This document shows positions 41,609 to 49,026 of a DNA stretch of 64,000 bases, piece by piece. Within the stretch, counting starts at the first letter, position 1, and the number at the start of each line of letters is the position of its first letter. A program made the translations under genes and the position numbers. The notes under the pieces are model-generated. The model was not told the origin of the DNA and ran no database searches. It was given only the letters and a program-made list of their open reading frames with translations. Location of the stretch: the NCBI RefSeq assembly GCF_007713685.1, contig NZ_VMRJ01000005.1, forward strand, positions 248,001 to 312,000. Direction: 5' to 3'. Origin of the DNA: Hymenobacter setariae (lineage in GTDB: Bacteria; Bacteroidota; Bacteroidia; Cytophagales; Hymenobacteraceae).

Positions 41609-43036
41609 CTACTTCAACTCCAGCAGCACCACATTCTCCACGTGGTGGGTGTGCGGGAACATATCCACCGGCTGCACGCGGGTTACTTTGTACACCTCGT
41701 CGAGCAGCTCCAGGTCTCGCGCCTGGGTAGCGGGATTGCAGCTGATGTAGACTACCCTAGGGGCGCGCAGCTCCACGAGGCGCTTCACCACGTCTTCGTG
41801 CATGCCAGCGCGGGGCGGGTCGGTGATGATGACGTCGGGGTGGCCATGGTGGCTGGTGAAGGCCTCGGTGAGCATGTCCTTCATGTCGCCGGCGAAAAAC
41901 TCGGTATTGGTCACGCCGTTGATTTCCGAGTTCACGCGGGCGTCGAGCACGGCCTGCTCCACGTATTCCACGCCCACCACGCGCTTGGCCTGACGGGCCA
42001 CGAAGTTGGCGATGGTGCCCGCGCCGGTGTAGAGGTCGTACACGAGGTCGGTGGGTTTAATTTCGGCAAACTCACGGGCCACTTTGTAGAGGTTGTAGGC
42101 GCCGGCCGAGTTGGTTTGATAAAACGACTTGGGGCCGATGCGAAAGCGCAGGCCCTCCATTTCTTCCTCGATGTAGGGCTTGCCTTTGTAGCACACCACT
42201 TCGAGGTCGTGGAAGGTCTCGTTGCCCTTGTCGTTGAGCACGTAGTTGAGCGACGTAATCTGCGGAAACTTCTCATACACCGCATCGAGCAGCGGCTCGA
42301 TGGCTTGGTGCTGGCGGTAGCATTGCAGAATCACCATCGTTTCGCCAGTGCTCTCGGCGGTGCGGATGATGAGGTTGCGCAGCAGCCCGGTTTGCTTGAT
42401 GATGTTGCCGAAGCGCAGCATGTTCTCCCGCGCATAGTCGCGGATGAAAAGGCGGATTTCGTTGCTCGGCTCGGGCTGCAAGTGGCAGTGCTCGATGTCG
42501 ATAATCTTGTCGAAGCGGCCCGGCGTGTGAAAGCCCAACACGCGGCGGTCGTACTGCGCGGTTTCGTCTTTAATCTGCTCCTCCGTCAGCCAGCCCATAA
42601 AGCTGAAGGTATATTCGAGCTTGTTGCGGTAGTACTTGCGCTCGGGTGAGGCCAAGATGCGGCGCACTTCGGGTATCTCCACTTTGCCAATGCGCTGCAA
42701 GGTGTCCTCTACCTGCTGATGCTTGTAGTTGAGCTGCGCGTCGTAGCTGATGTGCTGCCACTTGCAGCCGCCGCAGGTGCCAAAATGCTGGCAAAACGGC
42801 GTGGTGCGCAGCTCCGAATACTTGTGGTACTTGGTAGGCGTGGCCTCCATAAAGCGTTTGTGGGCCTTGCTGATGCGCAAGTCTACCACGTCGCCGGGGG
42901 CTACCTGGTTTACAAAAACTACTAGGTTATTAATGCGAACCAGACATTTGCCTTCGGCCACCATGTCTTGGATTTCGACATTGAGGAGGGCTTCGGGCGG
43001 GATAGAATTGGCGAGCTTGGTGGCTTTGCTAGGCAT
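41609..43036 (-). CDS. rlmD: RlmD/TrmA-type RNA m5U methyltransferase
   Basis: A class I RNA uracil-C5 methyltransferase of 475 residues; the family modifies 23S rRNA (U747 or U1939) or tRNA U54. Domains: an N-terminal TRAM beta-barrel (about 20-80, VEIQDMVAEGKCLVRINNLV), an Fe-S cluster region with CQHFGTCGGCKWQH, and a SAM-binding Rossmann part with VYDLYTGAGTIANFVA, VVGVEYVEQAVLDA, DPPRAGMHEDVV and the catalytic Cys in VVYISCNPATQARDL. Which uracil is modified cannot be told from sequence alone. The ATG at 43036 is chosen over a TTG at 43060; a TAnnTTTG box lies 22 bases upstream. Confidence 0.9.
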   Translation of the reverse strand: MPSKATKLANSIPPEALLNVEIQDMVAEGKCLVRINNLVVFVNQVAPGDVVDLRISKAHKRFMEATPTKYHKYSELRTTPFCQHFGTCGGCKWQHISYDAQLNYKHQQVEDTLQRIGKVEIPEVRRILASPERKYYRNKLEYTFSFMGWLTEEQIKDETAQYDRRVLGFHTPGRFDKIIDIEHCHLQPEPSNEIRLFIRDYARENMLRFGNIIKQTGLLRNLIIRTAESTGETMVILQCYRQHQAIEPLLDAVYEKFPQITSLNYVLNDKGNETFHDLEVVCYKGKPYIEEEMEGLRFRIGPKSFYQTNSAGAYNLYKVAREFAEIKPTDLVYDLYTGAGTIANFVARQAKRVVGVEYVEQAVLDARVNSEINGVTNTEFFAGDMKDMLTEAFTSHHGHPDVIITDPPRAGMHEDVVKRLVELRAPRVVYISCNPATQARDLELLDEVYKVTRVQPVDMFPHTHHVENVVLLELK

Positions 43037-43057
43037 AACTTTTTGCGGTAAGGGGCG

Positions 43058-43065
43058 CAAAGTTA
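43058..43065 (-). promoter_or_regulatory. TAnnTTTG -7 box for the methyltransferase operon
   Basis: TAACTTTG on the minus strand, 22 bases before the ATG at 43036. It would also drive the two small genes downstream. Confidence 0.55.
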
Positions 43066-43095
43066 CGACTTGGCTTCGGCGGCCTGCTGCGTTGC

Positions 43096-45072
43096 CTAAT
43101 TCAAATATGGGTCCATGATGCCCTGCGGACTATAGCCTTGAGGCCGCCAGAACTGCGCGGGATTGACGCTACCTGCAAACGAATTGCTGTACACTACTAC
43201 TTGCTGCGAGCGCGTGCCCCTAGCGCGGCGATGTAGCAGCCGGGCCCGCAGCTGCGTCGGAAACTCGCCCGCATACGCGGGCACCGGTAGTTGCCAATAT
43301 TGACCGGGAGCCAGAAAAACCCGGTGGTAGCTGTTGCCGCACCAGCTACTGGGCGAATATTCAATATCGCGCCACTGGCCCTGCTTATCCTGAGCCTGTA
43401 GCGTGAGAGACAAGCTACTATCCTGCGCGTCAAATACTATGGTGTCTGCGGTTGTATTTGAGATAGTGAGTGCGTAGCCGTGGTAGCGTTTGCCAAAGGT
43501 GCCGGGGGTTGCCTGTTGGGCCACTTGCACACCTAGGGCGTGCGCGGTAAAGCGACGGTTGCCAATGGGCCTAGACTGGTTATCTGACTGTCCCCAGCCT
43601 CCCGCGCCGGCGTAGCGCCGTAGTGGAGCTGAGGCCACCGGATAAATGCCGCGCCGCATAAAGTCCAGATTAAGGGGAGTGCTGGGCATAGGTTTGGCCC
43701 GCCACACGTAGCGACCCTGTGGCGAGAGATATCCTAGGCGGTCGTCTTCCAGCACGGGTAGCAAGCCGTGCTGGTAGCCAGCAGAGCTAATGGCCGAGAA
43801 GCGCTCGCGGACTAACAAGCCCGTGCGCCAGTTCCAAAAGCCCATGCGTTGCAGGCTATCAGTGCCATAGAATAGGAGTAAATCGCCGGCTTGCTGAGGA
43901 GAGTTGCCAAGCATCGGTTCTTCTAGGTGGCGTACCACCCGGCCAGTGCTGTCTAATGCGGCATATCCCTCATTGTTTGCTAGTTCTACCACTTCGGCGC
44001 CGTTTGCAAAAGCGGGAGGCGCATCGTGGCCGCCGGGCCCCAAAAGGAATTGTACCGCTACTGTTGACAAGCGCCTGCCCGCCTTGTCAATCAGGTACCA
44101 GTCATCGTCCTTCTCTTGTGCCCAAGCACGGCCATGGTAAAAGTCGGTTAACCGTTGCAAGCGGCGGTTGTGAAATAGCACGCGCCCCTGCTTGTCAATG
44201 ACTGCTGGGTAGCTATTATCTAGGTTAGCCGCTCCACCATCTTTGCTAATGTGTACGCGCACTACATCATCGGCAAATTCAGCTTCGCTGTAATCGGCAA
44301 ACTCTTGGTTTCTAGGTAGACGGGTCAGGATTCTGCCAGTCGTGTCGATGATGCACAGGGGCTCAGCATCAGCGCCTGCTTGATAGAGCGAGGCAGTTGC
44401 CAGGCCATTGTGGAAAGTTGAAATAGAACTGAATCGATAATAAGGAATAACCAATTTTCCACGACCGTCAAGTACGCCCACAGCTTCGGTGAGTAGTCGT
44501 CCTTCCCGGTCGCGTAGCGCCGCTGTGTCTTTTACCACAACCCGGTTGCTGCTTAGCTGCCCGATTTTATTGAATACGTGCGTATTTAGCAGCTTGCCAG
44601 TACTAGCTAAAAGCTGGCGATAATGCGAGGGGAGAGAAGCTACCCACAAGCCACCGCCGTCTAAGCCGGGCTGCCACTCCAACTCTTTATAAGCGGCGGC
44701 GAGCGGCGCTAGGTGGCCCATCCGGTCGATAAGCTGCGGTGTGCTGTCTTGCTGCACCACCGCCAGCCCGTGGTAAAAGGGCGATGCGTAGCCGTATGAC
44801 TGAGCAAGCACTAAGTGGCCGGTGCCATCCATAAAGCCATAATGGCCAGCCTCTCGTACCGGCGCTAGCCCCTCAGCAAACTCCTGCACCTGCGCAAACC
44901 GGGGCGTTATCACTATCGCGCCCGTCGAGTCGATAAAGCCCCACCGCCCCTGCTCCACCATCGGAAACAACGCGGTCGTACGCCGCGTGTCAGTCGGCGT
45001 AGCACACCCTACTAATAGCCATATTAGTAGGAGTAGACTGACAATCCGAATCAACGTGGTGGAAAACGACAT
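43096..45072 (-). CDS. WG-repeat lipoprotein
   Basis: A 658-residue envelope protein. Lipoprotein signal with lipobox LVGC (Cys at 23). The body is a series of WG-type repeats of 40-60 residues, each carrying a G-W/Y/L-G-F/Y-I/L-D core followed by G-hydrophobic strands: RWGFIDSTGAIVITPRFAQV, HYGFMDGTGHLVLAQSYGYA, DWYLIDKAGRRLS, RLGYLSPQGRYVW. WG proteins probably form beta-propellers or solenoids used in binding. The C-terminal 150 residues are a different beta-sandwich with an NTTADTIVFDAQDSSLSLTL strand pattern. A TAnnTTTG box precedes it. Role unknown. Confidence 0.85.
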   Translation of the reverse strand: MSFSTTLIRIVSLLLLIWLLVGCATPTDTRRTTALFPMVEQGRWGFIDSTGAIVITPRFAQVQEFAEGLAPVREAGHYGFMDGTGHLVLAQSYGYASPFYHGLAVVQQDSTPQLIDRMGHLAPLAAAYKELEWQPGLDGGGLWVASLPSHYRQLLASTGKLLNTHVFNKIGQLSSNRVVVKDTAALRDREGRLLTEAVGVLDGRGKLVIPYYRFSSISTFHNGLATASLYQAGADAEPLCIIDTTGRILTRLPRNQEFADYSEAEFADDVVRVHISKDGGAANLDNSYPAVIDKQGRVLFHNRRLQRLTDFYHGRAWAQEKDDDWYLIDKAGRRLSTVAVQFLLGPGGHDAPPAFANGAEVVELANNEGYAALDSTGRVVRHLEEPMLGNSPQQAGDLLLFYGTDSLQRMGFWNWRTGLLVRERFSAISSAGYQHGLLPVLEDDRLGYLSPQGRYVWRAKPMPSTPLNLDFMRRGIYPVASAPLRRYAGAGGWGQSDNQSRPIGNRRFTAHALGVQVAQQATPGTFGKRYHGYALTISNTTADTIVFDAQDSSLSLTLQAQDKQGQWRDIEYSPSSWCGNSYHRVFLAPGQYWQLPVPAYAGEFPTQLRARLLHRRARGTRSQQVVVYSNSFAGSVNPAQFWRPQGYSPQGIMDPYLN

Positions 45073-45133
45073 GGCGCGCTGTTACTAGCGGCTCGCCAGC
45101 TATTAAGACCCAGCCGCCGCCGCATTCTGCGGC

Positions 45134-45141
45134 CAAAAGTA
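45134..45141 (-). promoter_or_regulatory. TAnnTTTG -7 box for the WG-repeat gene
   Basis: TACTTTTG on the minus strand, 62 bases before the ATG at 45072. No clear -33 box. Confidence 0.5.
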
Positions 45142-45183
45142 ACTATCAGCCCAAGGCATGCCAAGACGCCCCAAGCCCAACCG

Positions 45184-46566
45184 CTACCTAGGGGTAATAG
45201 CTCGCCCGCGTAGCATAGTCAGCCCTAGGCCATACACCGCGCCCACGCTCAATAGTAGTTGCCCTAGACCGGCCCAGGCCGCGCCCGTATCGGTGGGGCT
45301 AGTGAAGGAGTGGGTGGGCAAGCGGGCGTAGTCGGCGTGGGTGAAGGGGATTTTATCGAATAAAAATGGGTAGTACAACGCCCGTAGCGCGTCGTGGTAG
45401 CGAGTAGCACTTTGCTGGAAAGCCAGGTGGGCAGGCAGGTCGGTGCCAGCTAAGGCGTTGAAGCTGAGCTGTGCACTGAGCGCCGGCGACAGCCACACCA
45501 GCTGCTGAGCCAGAGCGTGGCGCTGGGCCTGGCCAGTGGCATAAGCCCGGGCCAGCGGGGCAGCCGACTGGTCGCCTAGGTACTGAAAGGCGTAGTACCA
45601 GCGCCACACAAAGCGCTCGCGGATGGTAGTCGTGTCGCGGTACTGCGGGTAGTGCGCGAAAAACTGGCGCATAGTCTCATCCTTAGGCCGGTCCCAGCCG
45701 CTGTGGATGGCCTCGCGTTGCTGGATGGTGAGCGCCAAGCCCTGCGGCACCGGCCGGGCGGCGGCCACGTACACGCTCAAGAGACTGGGCACCAGCACCA
45801 CCAGCGTGAGCCACGCGCCCAGCAGCGCCACCGCATTAAAAGACGAGCTGCGCTGCCAGGCCGTAACCAGCAGCACCACGCCAAACCAAAATAGGCAGTA
45901 CAGCCCACCTAAAGCCAGCCACAAGCCTACACGGCCATCGAGTGGCACCCGCGCCCAGTACAGCCCTAGGGCCGATAGCAGCGCCCCCAGCCCCAGCACT
46001 ACCGCCAGCCGAAACGCTAGCTTGGCTATCACAAGCTGCGTGGCACTCACCGGCTGGGCCAGCAGTAGCGGCAAAATGCCCTGCTCGCGCTCGCTTGATA
46101 GTAGGTTGAACCCTAGGGCGATAATCAGCAGCGGAAACAGATATACCAGCACAAAGGCCAGGTCAAAATTGCCGCTGAGCGCCTTGGCCGGGTTCACGTT
46201 TTCGGAGGCGTAGAGCTGGCCTTGCAGGCCCAGCAGGCGCAGCTTGAGGTAGTAGGGGTTGACATCGCGCTGGCCCAGCGCGAGGCCGGCCCAAGCCGTG
46301 GGGTGGTGCAGGGCGTAGTTCTGGTGGTAGTAGCCGATATCACCGGCATCGGCGGGGCCAGGAAACTTGGTTTGCAGCTCGGCTACTTGGTGGCGCCCTA
46401 GGTCGGGTAATTCGGCCAGATGCTGGCGCTGGCGGGCTACCTCGGCCGTACCATAGTAGATGCCGTAGAGACCCGCCGCCAGCAGTAGGCCCGTAAGCAA
46501 CAATAAGCCCCGCGCGGCTTTGAAATGCAGGTATTCGTAGTAAAAAAGCAGGCGGAAAAGGCGCAT
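45184..46566 (-). CDS. ABC-2 type transporter permease (DUF3526-like), second copy
   Basis: An inner-membrane permease of 460 residues. An N-terminal helix (GLLLLTGLLLAAGLYGIYYG) is followed by a large outside loop (about 40-150), a cluster of five helices (about 150-285) with the short motif LLSSEREQGILPLLLAQPVS that marks ABC-2 exporters, then a second outside loop (285-420) and a final helix near the C-terminus. This layout fits the DUF3526 permease group. It pairs with the permease and ATPase genes just upstream on the same strand, from which it is separated by a 190-base gap containing a palindromic repeat. Substrate unknown. Confidence 0.85.
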   Translation of the reverse strand: MRLFRLLFYYEYLHFKAARGLLLLTGLLLAAGLYGIYYGTAEVARQRQHLAELPDLGRHQVAELQTKFPGPADAGDIGYYHQNYALHHPTAWAGLALGQRDVNPYYLKLRLLGLQGQLYASENVNPAKALSGNFDLAFVLVYLFPLLIIALGFNLLSSEREQGILPLLLAQPVSATQLVIAKLAFRLAVVLGLGALLSALGLYWARVPLDGRVGLWLALGGLYCLFWFGVVLLVTAWQRSSSFNAVALLGAWLTLVVLVPSLLSVYVAAARPVPQGLALTIQQREAIHSGWDRPKDETMRQFFAHYPQYRDTTTIRERFVWRWYYAFQYLGDQSAAPLARAYATGQAQRHALAQQLVWLSPALSAQLSFNALAGTDLPAHLAFQQSATRYHDALRALYYPFLFDKIPFTHADYARLPTHSFTSPTDTGAAWAGLGQLLLSVGAVYGLGLTMLRGRAITPR

Positions 46567-46632
46567 AATGTAGACAAAACGGTGCTGGCTAGTCTATGTG
46601 AATAGGTCTTCCGAGCAAAGAATAATGAATCC

Positions 46633-46729
46633 CGTCATGCAGCGCGCAGCGAAGCATCTTACTTGCTTCGTTGCTTACGCCAAGAATTACTGCGCCACGC
46701 GAGATGCTTCGCTGCGCGCTGCACGACGG
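46633..46729. repeat. intergenic palindromic element (family A)
   Basis: Inverted repeat with 27-base arms (46633-46659 and 46703-46729) that differ at one position. It lies between the two ABC-2 permease genes. The arm sequence carries CAGCGAAGCATCT; the loop shares an ACGCCA-GAATTA core with the element at 40712-40814. It could act as a terminator or mRNA-stability hairpin inside the operon. Confidence 0.75.
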
Positions 46730-46756
46730 TGTTAAATGCAGGGGCTGGGAAAGTGA

Positions 46757-48175
46757 CTAGCCTGTAGTGCTGCGGTCCACCAGCCGCATGCCTAGCCAGC
46801 TTAGACCTAGGGCCCACGCCAGTAGTGCCAGCGCGGGCAAGGCCAACTGCGGTAGCGCCCAGCCCAGCGGCGGGGCTTGATAAGTGAAAACCGGGATGGC
46901 TCGCCAAGTGCTCGCGTCGAGGCGACGCTCTTTGTCGCCGTAGCCCATGCTAGCTTGCAGACCATTGAGGTGCTGTACGAGTTGGTAGCGGTAGGCCTCG
47001 GCCGCCTGCTGAAAGTGCACATAGTGCGCAAAATCAGACCCGGCCAGCCCCATCGACAGTGGCCGAATAGCTTGGTAGGGATTGAGCAGACTGGCCCAAG
47101 TGGACAGGGCATTTTGGCGCTCGTAGGTACGGGTGAGGTCGGCAAAGTGCTGCTGATACACCCGGCTCGAATAGGCCTCGCCTTCGGCCATAGTCACGCC
47201 GGCCACACTTACGGGCAGGTCTTTTTCTTCGGTAACGCCATATTTTTTGAGTAGGCCTGCCTTGAGGGCTGCAGCCCGCCTATCCTGTGGGTCGTGGCCG
47301 TTGATGCCATGCTGGGCTTCTTCGTGCACGGCGGCATCGAGCTGCGCCTTGGTGATGGCCGGGAAGAGACCCGCGCCTAGGTTGGCAGTAGCCTTAGGTA
47401 AAATAAGGCAACCCAGCATCCAGCAGCCCAGCAGCGTGACCAGCGCCGCCCGCGACTGGCTGGCCCGCGCCGACACTACTACCGCACCTACTATAATGAC
47501 GAAGAAATACACCGCGTAGCCCAGCCCAAATAGAGCCAGCCGCGCCCAGCGGTCGGGGCTGCTGGCTGTGGCTTCGCCACTAAGTAGCAGGATGCTGGCT
47601 AACCCTAGGGCGGGCGCTACCACCAGGACGGCGGCCCAGCTGTAGCCCGCTATCTTGCCCCAAGCCACTTGCCGCAGTGTTACGCCCTGGCTGAGCAGCA
47701 GGCGTAGCGTGCCCGCCTCGCGCTCCTCCGTGAAAGCCCCGAAGCACAAGAAGATGAGCAGTAGCGGCACTAGCGTTTGCAGCACGAAAGCCACCGTGAG
47801 CTCGCCAAAGCGGATGAGCGAGCCGGCCTGTTGGGCGGGGCTGAAATTGACGCTGTTTTGCTGATGCGCCTCTAGGTACACCACCGCGCCGGTGAAGGAA
47901 TCAAGGCCATTATCCAGAAAGCTGAGCGCGGCGCGGGGCCGAAACGCGAACGTGCCGTAGTGCGCCACCCGGTACGGGTGCCGGCCCGGCTGGTGGTGAA
48001 ACTGCTCATTCACGGTCTCTTGGGCCACGGCGCGCTCGGCCTGCAACGCGACGTAACCGCGCCGGCCCACCAATGTAGCGGCCAGCAGTAGGGCCAGCAC
48101 CAGTAGGCTCAGCACCAAGAAACGGCGGTCGCGTAGGGTGCTGAGAAATTCTTTATGAGCAATGCTTCTGACCAT
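46757..48175 (-). CDS. ABC-2 type transporter permease (DUF3526-like), first copy
   Basis: An inner-membrane permease of 472 residues, a paralogue of the next gene downstream. An N-terminal helix (FLVLSLLVLALLLAATLVG) is followed by an outside loop (40-130), helices (130-275) with the ABC-2 signature-like ERE motif FGAFTEEREAGTLRLLLSQG, a second outside loop (275-430) with HxGxxGHDPQDRRAAAL, and a final helix (LPALALLAWALGLSWL). It begins 4 bases after the ATPase stop, so the two are coupled. The set of one ATPase and two such permeases is a common exporter layout in Bacteroidota; cargo is not established. Confidence 0.87.
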   Translation of the reverse strand: MVRSIAHKEFLSTLRDRRFLVLSLLVLALLLAATLVGRRGYVALQAERAVAQETVNEQFHHQPGRHPYRVAHYGTFAFRPRAALSFLDNGLDSFTGAVVYLEAHQQNSVNFSPAQQAGSLIRFGELTVAFVLQTLVPLLLIFLCFGAFTEEREAGTLRLLLSQGVTLRQVAWGKIAGYSWAAVLVVAPALGLASILLLSGEATASSPDRWARLALFGLGYAVYFFVIIVGAVVVSARASQSRAALVTLLGCWMLGCLILPKATANLGAGLFPAITKAQLDAAVHEEAQHGINGHDPQDRRAAALKAGLLKKYGVTEEKDLPVSVAGVTMAEGEAYSSRVYQQHFADLTRTYERQNALSTWASLLNPYQAIRPLSMGLAGSDFAHYVHFQQAAEAYRYQLVQHLNGLQASMGYGDKERRLDASTWRAIPVFTYQAPPLGWALPQLALPALALLAWALGLSWLGMRLVDRSTTG

Positions 48176-48179
48176 GAGC

Positions 48180-48887
48180 TTACTGCATGTGCGTGAGGTA
48201 AAGCTGCTCTAGCTCGTTGGCATTGAGGGCGGCGGTAGGGCGCACATCTACCAGCTCGCCCTCGCGCATGATGCCCACGCGCGTGCCCACTTCCTTGGCC
48301 CGGAAAATGTCGTGGGTGGCCATGAACACGGCCGTGCCTTGGCCACTGAGTAGGCGCAGCAGCTCCGAAAATTCGTTTGAGGCCTTGGGGTCGAGGCCCG
48401 AGGTGGGCTCGTCGAGCAGCAGCACCTGCGCCCGCTTGGCCACGGCGCTGGCAATACCCACCTTCTGGCGCATCCCCTTGGAGTAGGTGCTCACCCGGCG
48501 CTGGGCCGCCTCGGGCGGCAGCCCAGCCTGGGTGAGGTAGTCGCGCAGCTCGCTTTCGCGGTACTTGAAGCCCGCTAGGCCGCTGAGCAGGGCCAGGTTT
48601 TCGAGCCCCGTGAGGTGGGGATAGAGCAGTACGTTTTCGGGAATATAGGCCAGCAGCTTCTTGATTTCGAGTGGGTGGCGGGCCACTTCCAAGCCGCCTA
48701 GGTAGGCCGCGCCCGCCGTGGGCGCGATGAAGCCCAGGAACAAGTTTATGGTTGTGGACTTGCCCGCGCCGTTTTGGCCCAGCAGACAAAATACCTCGCC
48801 GGGAGATAGCTGAAGGTTGAGGTTTTTGAGGGCTAGCTTATCGGGGTACTGCTTGCGCAGGTCCTTGGCTTCGAGAATGTAAGACAT
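48180..48887 (-). CDS. ABC transporter ATP-binding protein
   Basis: The cytoplasmic ATPase of the exporter, 235 residues. Walker A GQNGAGKST (37-45), Q-loop region, the signature segment STYSKGMRQKVGIASAVAKR (a KGMRQK variant of LSGGQ typical of ABC-2 exporters), Walker B VLLLDEPTSGLDPKASNEF and the switch His in VFMATHDIFRAKE. It has the length of a simple NatA-type subunit, without extra domains. It is the first gene of the unit ATPase-permease-permease and starts 139 bases downstream of a siderophore-type receptor gene, from which it is divided by a very long GC-rich palindrome. Confidence 0.93.
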   Translation of the reverse strand: MSYILEAKDLRKQYPDKLALKNLNLQLSPGEVFCLLGQNGAGKSTTINLFLGFIAPTAGAAYLGGLEVARHPLEIKKLLAYIPENVLLYPHLTGLENLALLSGLAGFKYRESELRDYLTQAGLPPEAAQRRVSTYSKGMRQKVGIASAVAKRAQVLLLDEPTSGLDPKASNEFSELLRLLSGQGTAVFMATHDIFRAKEVGTRVGIMREGELVDVRPTAALNANELEQLYLTHMQ

Positions 48888-48914
48888 AATCGTAGGTAGT
48901 AAAAGCAGGCGGAT

Positions 48915-49022
48915 AACCCCACCCCCGTCCCCTCCCCTCCGGGAGAGGGGAGCCTGACGTTCGCCAACGTCTGCTAATAGTTGGCTCCCCTCTCCCGGAG
49001 GGGAGGGGACGGGGGTAGGGTT
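48915..49022. repeat. long GC-rich intergenic palindrome (family B)
   Basis: Near-perfect inverted repeat with 40-base arms (48915-48954 and 48983-49022). The arms are runs of C and G blocks with a central CCGGGAG, and the 28-base loop holds its own 6-bp hairpin. It lies directly after the receptor stop codon, so it probably ends that transcript, but the size and nested structure exceed a simple terminator and suggest a dispersed repeat. Confidence 0.8.
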
Positions 49023-49026
49023 TTCG

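Noticed and set aside
41591..42649. Long open frame (352 codons) on the plus strand
   Set aside because: Antisense to the rlmD-type gene, whose motifs are intact; its His/Val/Leu-rich composition is what a GC-rich gene gives in that frame.
45184..48887. ABC-2 cluster as a gliding-motility GldA/GldF/GldG set
   Set aside because: The permeases have the large outside loops of the DUF3526 group and the GldG-type long domain is missing.
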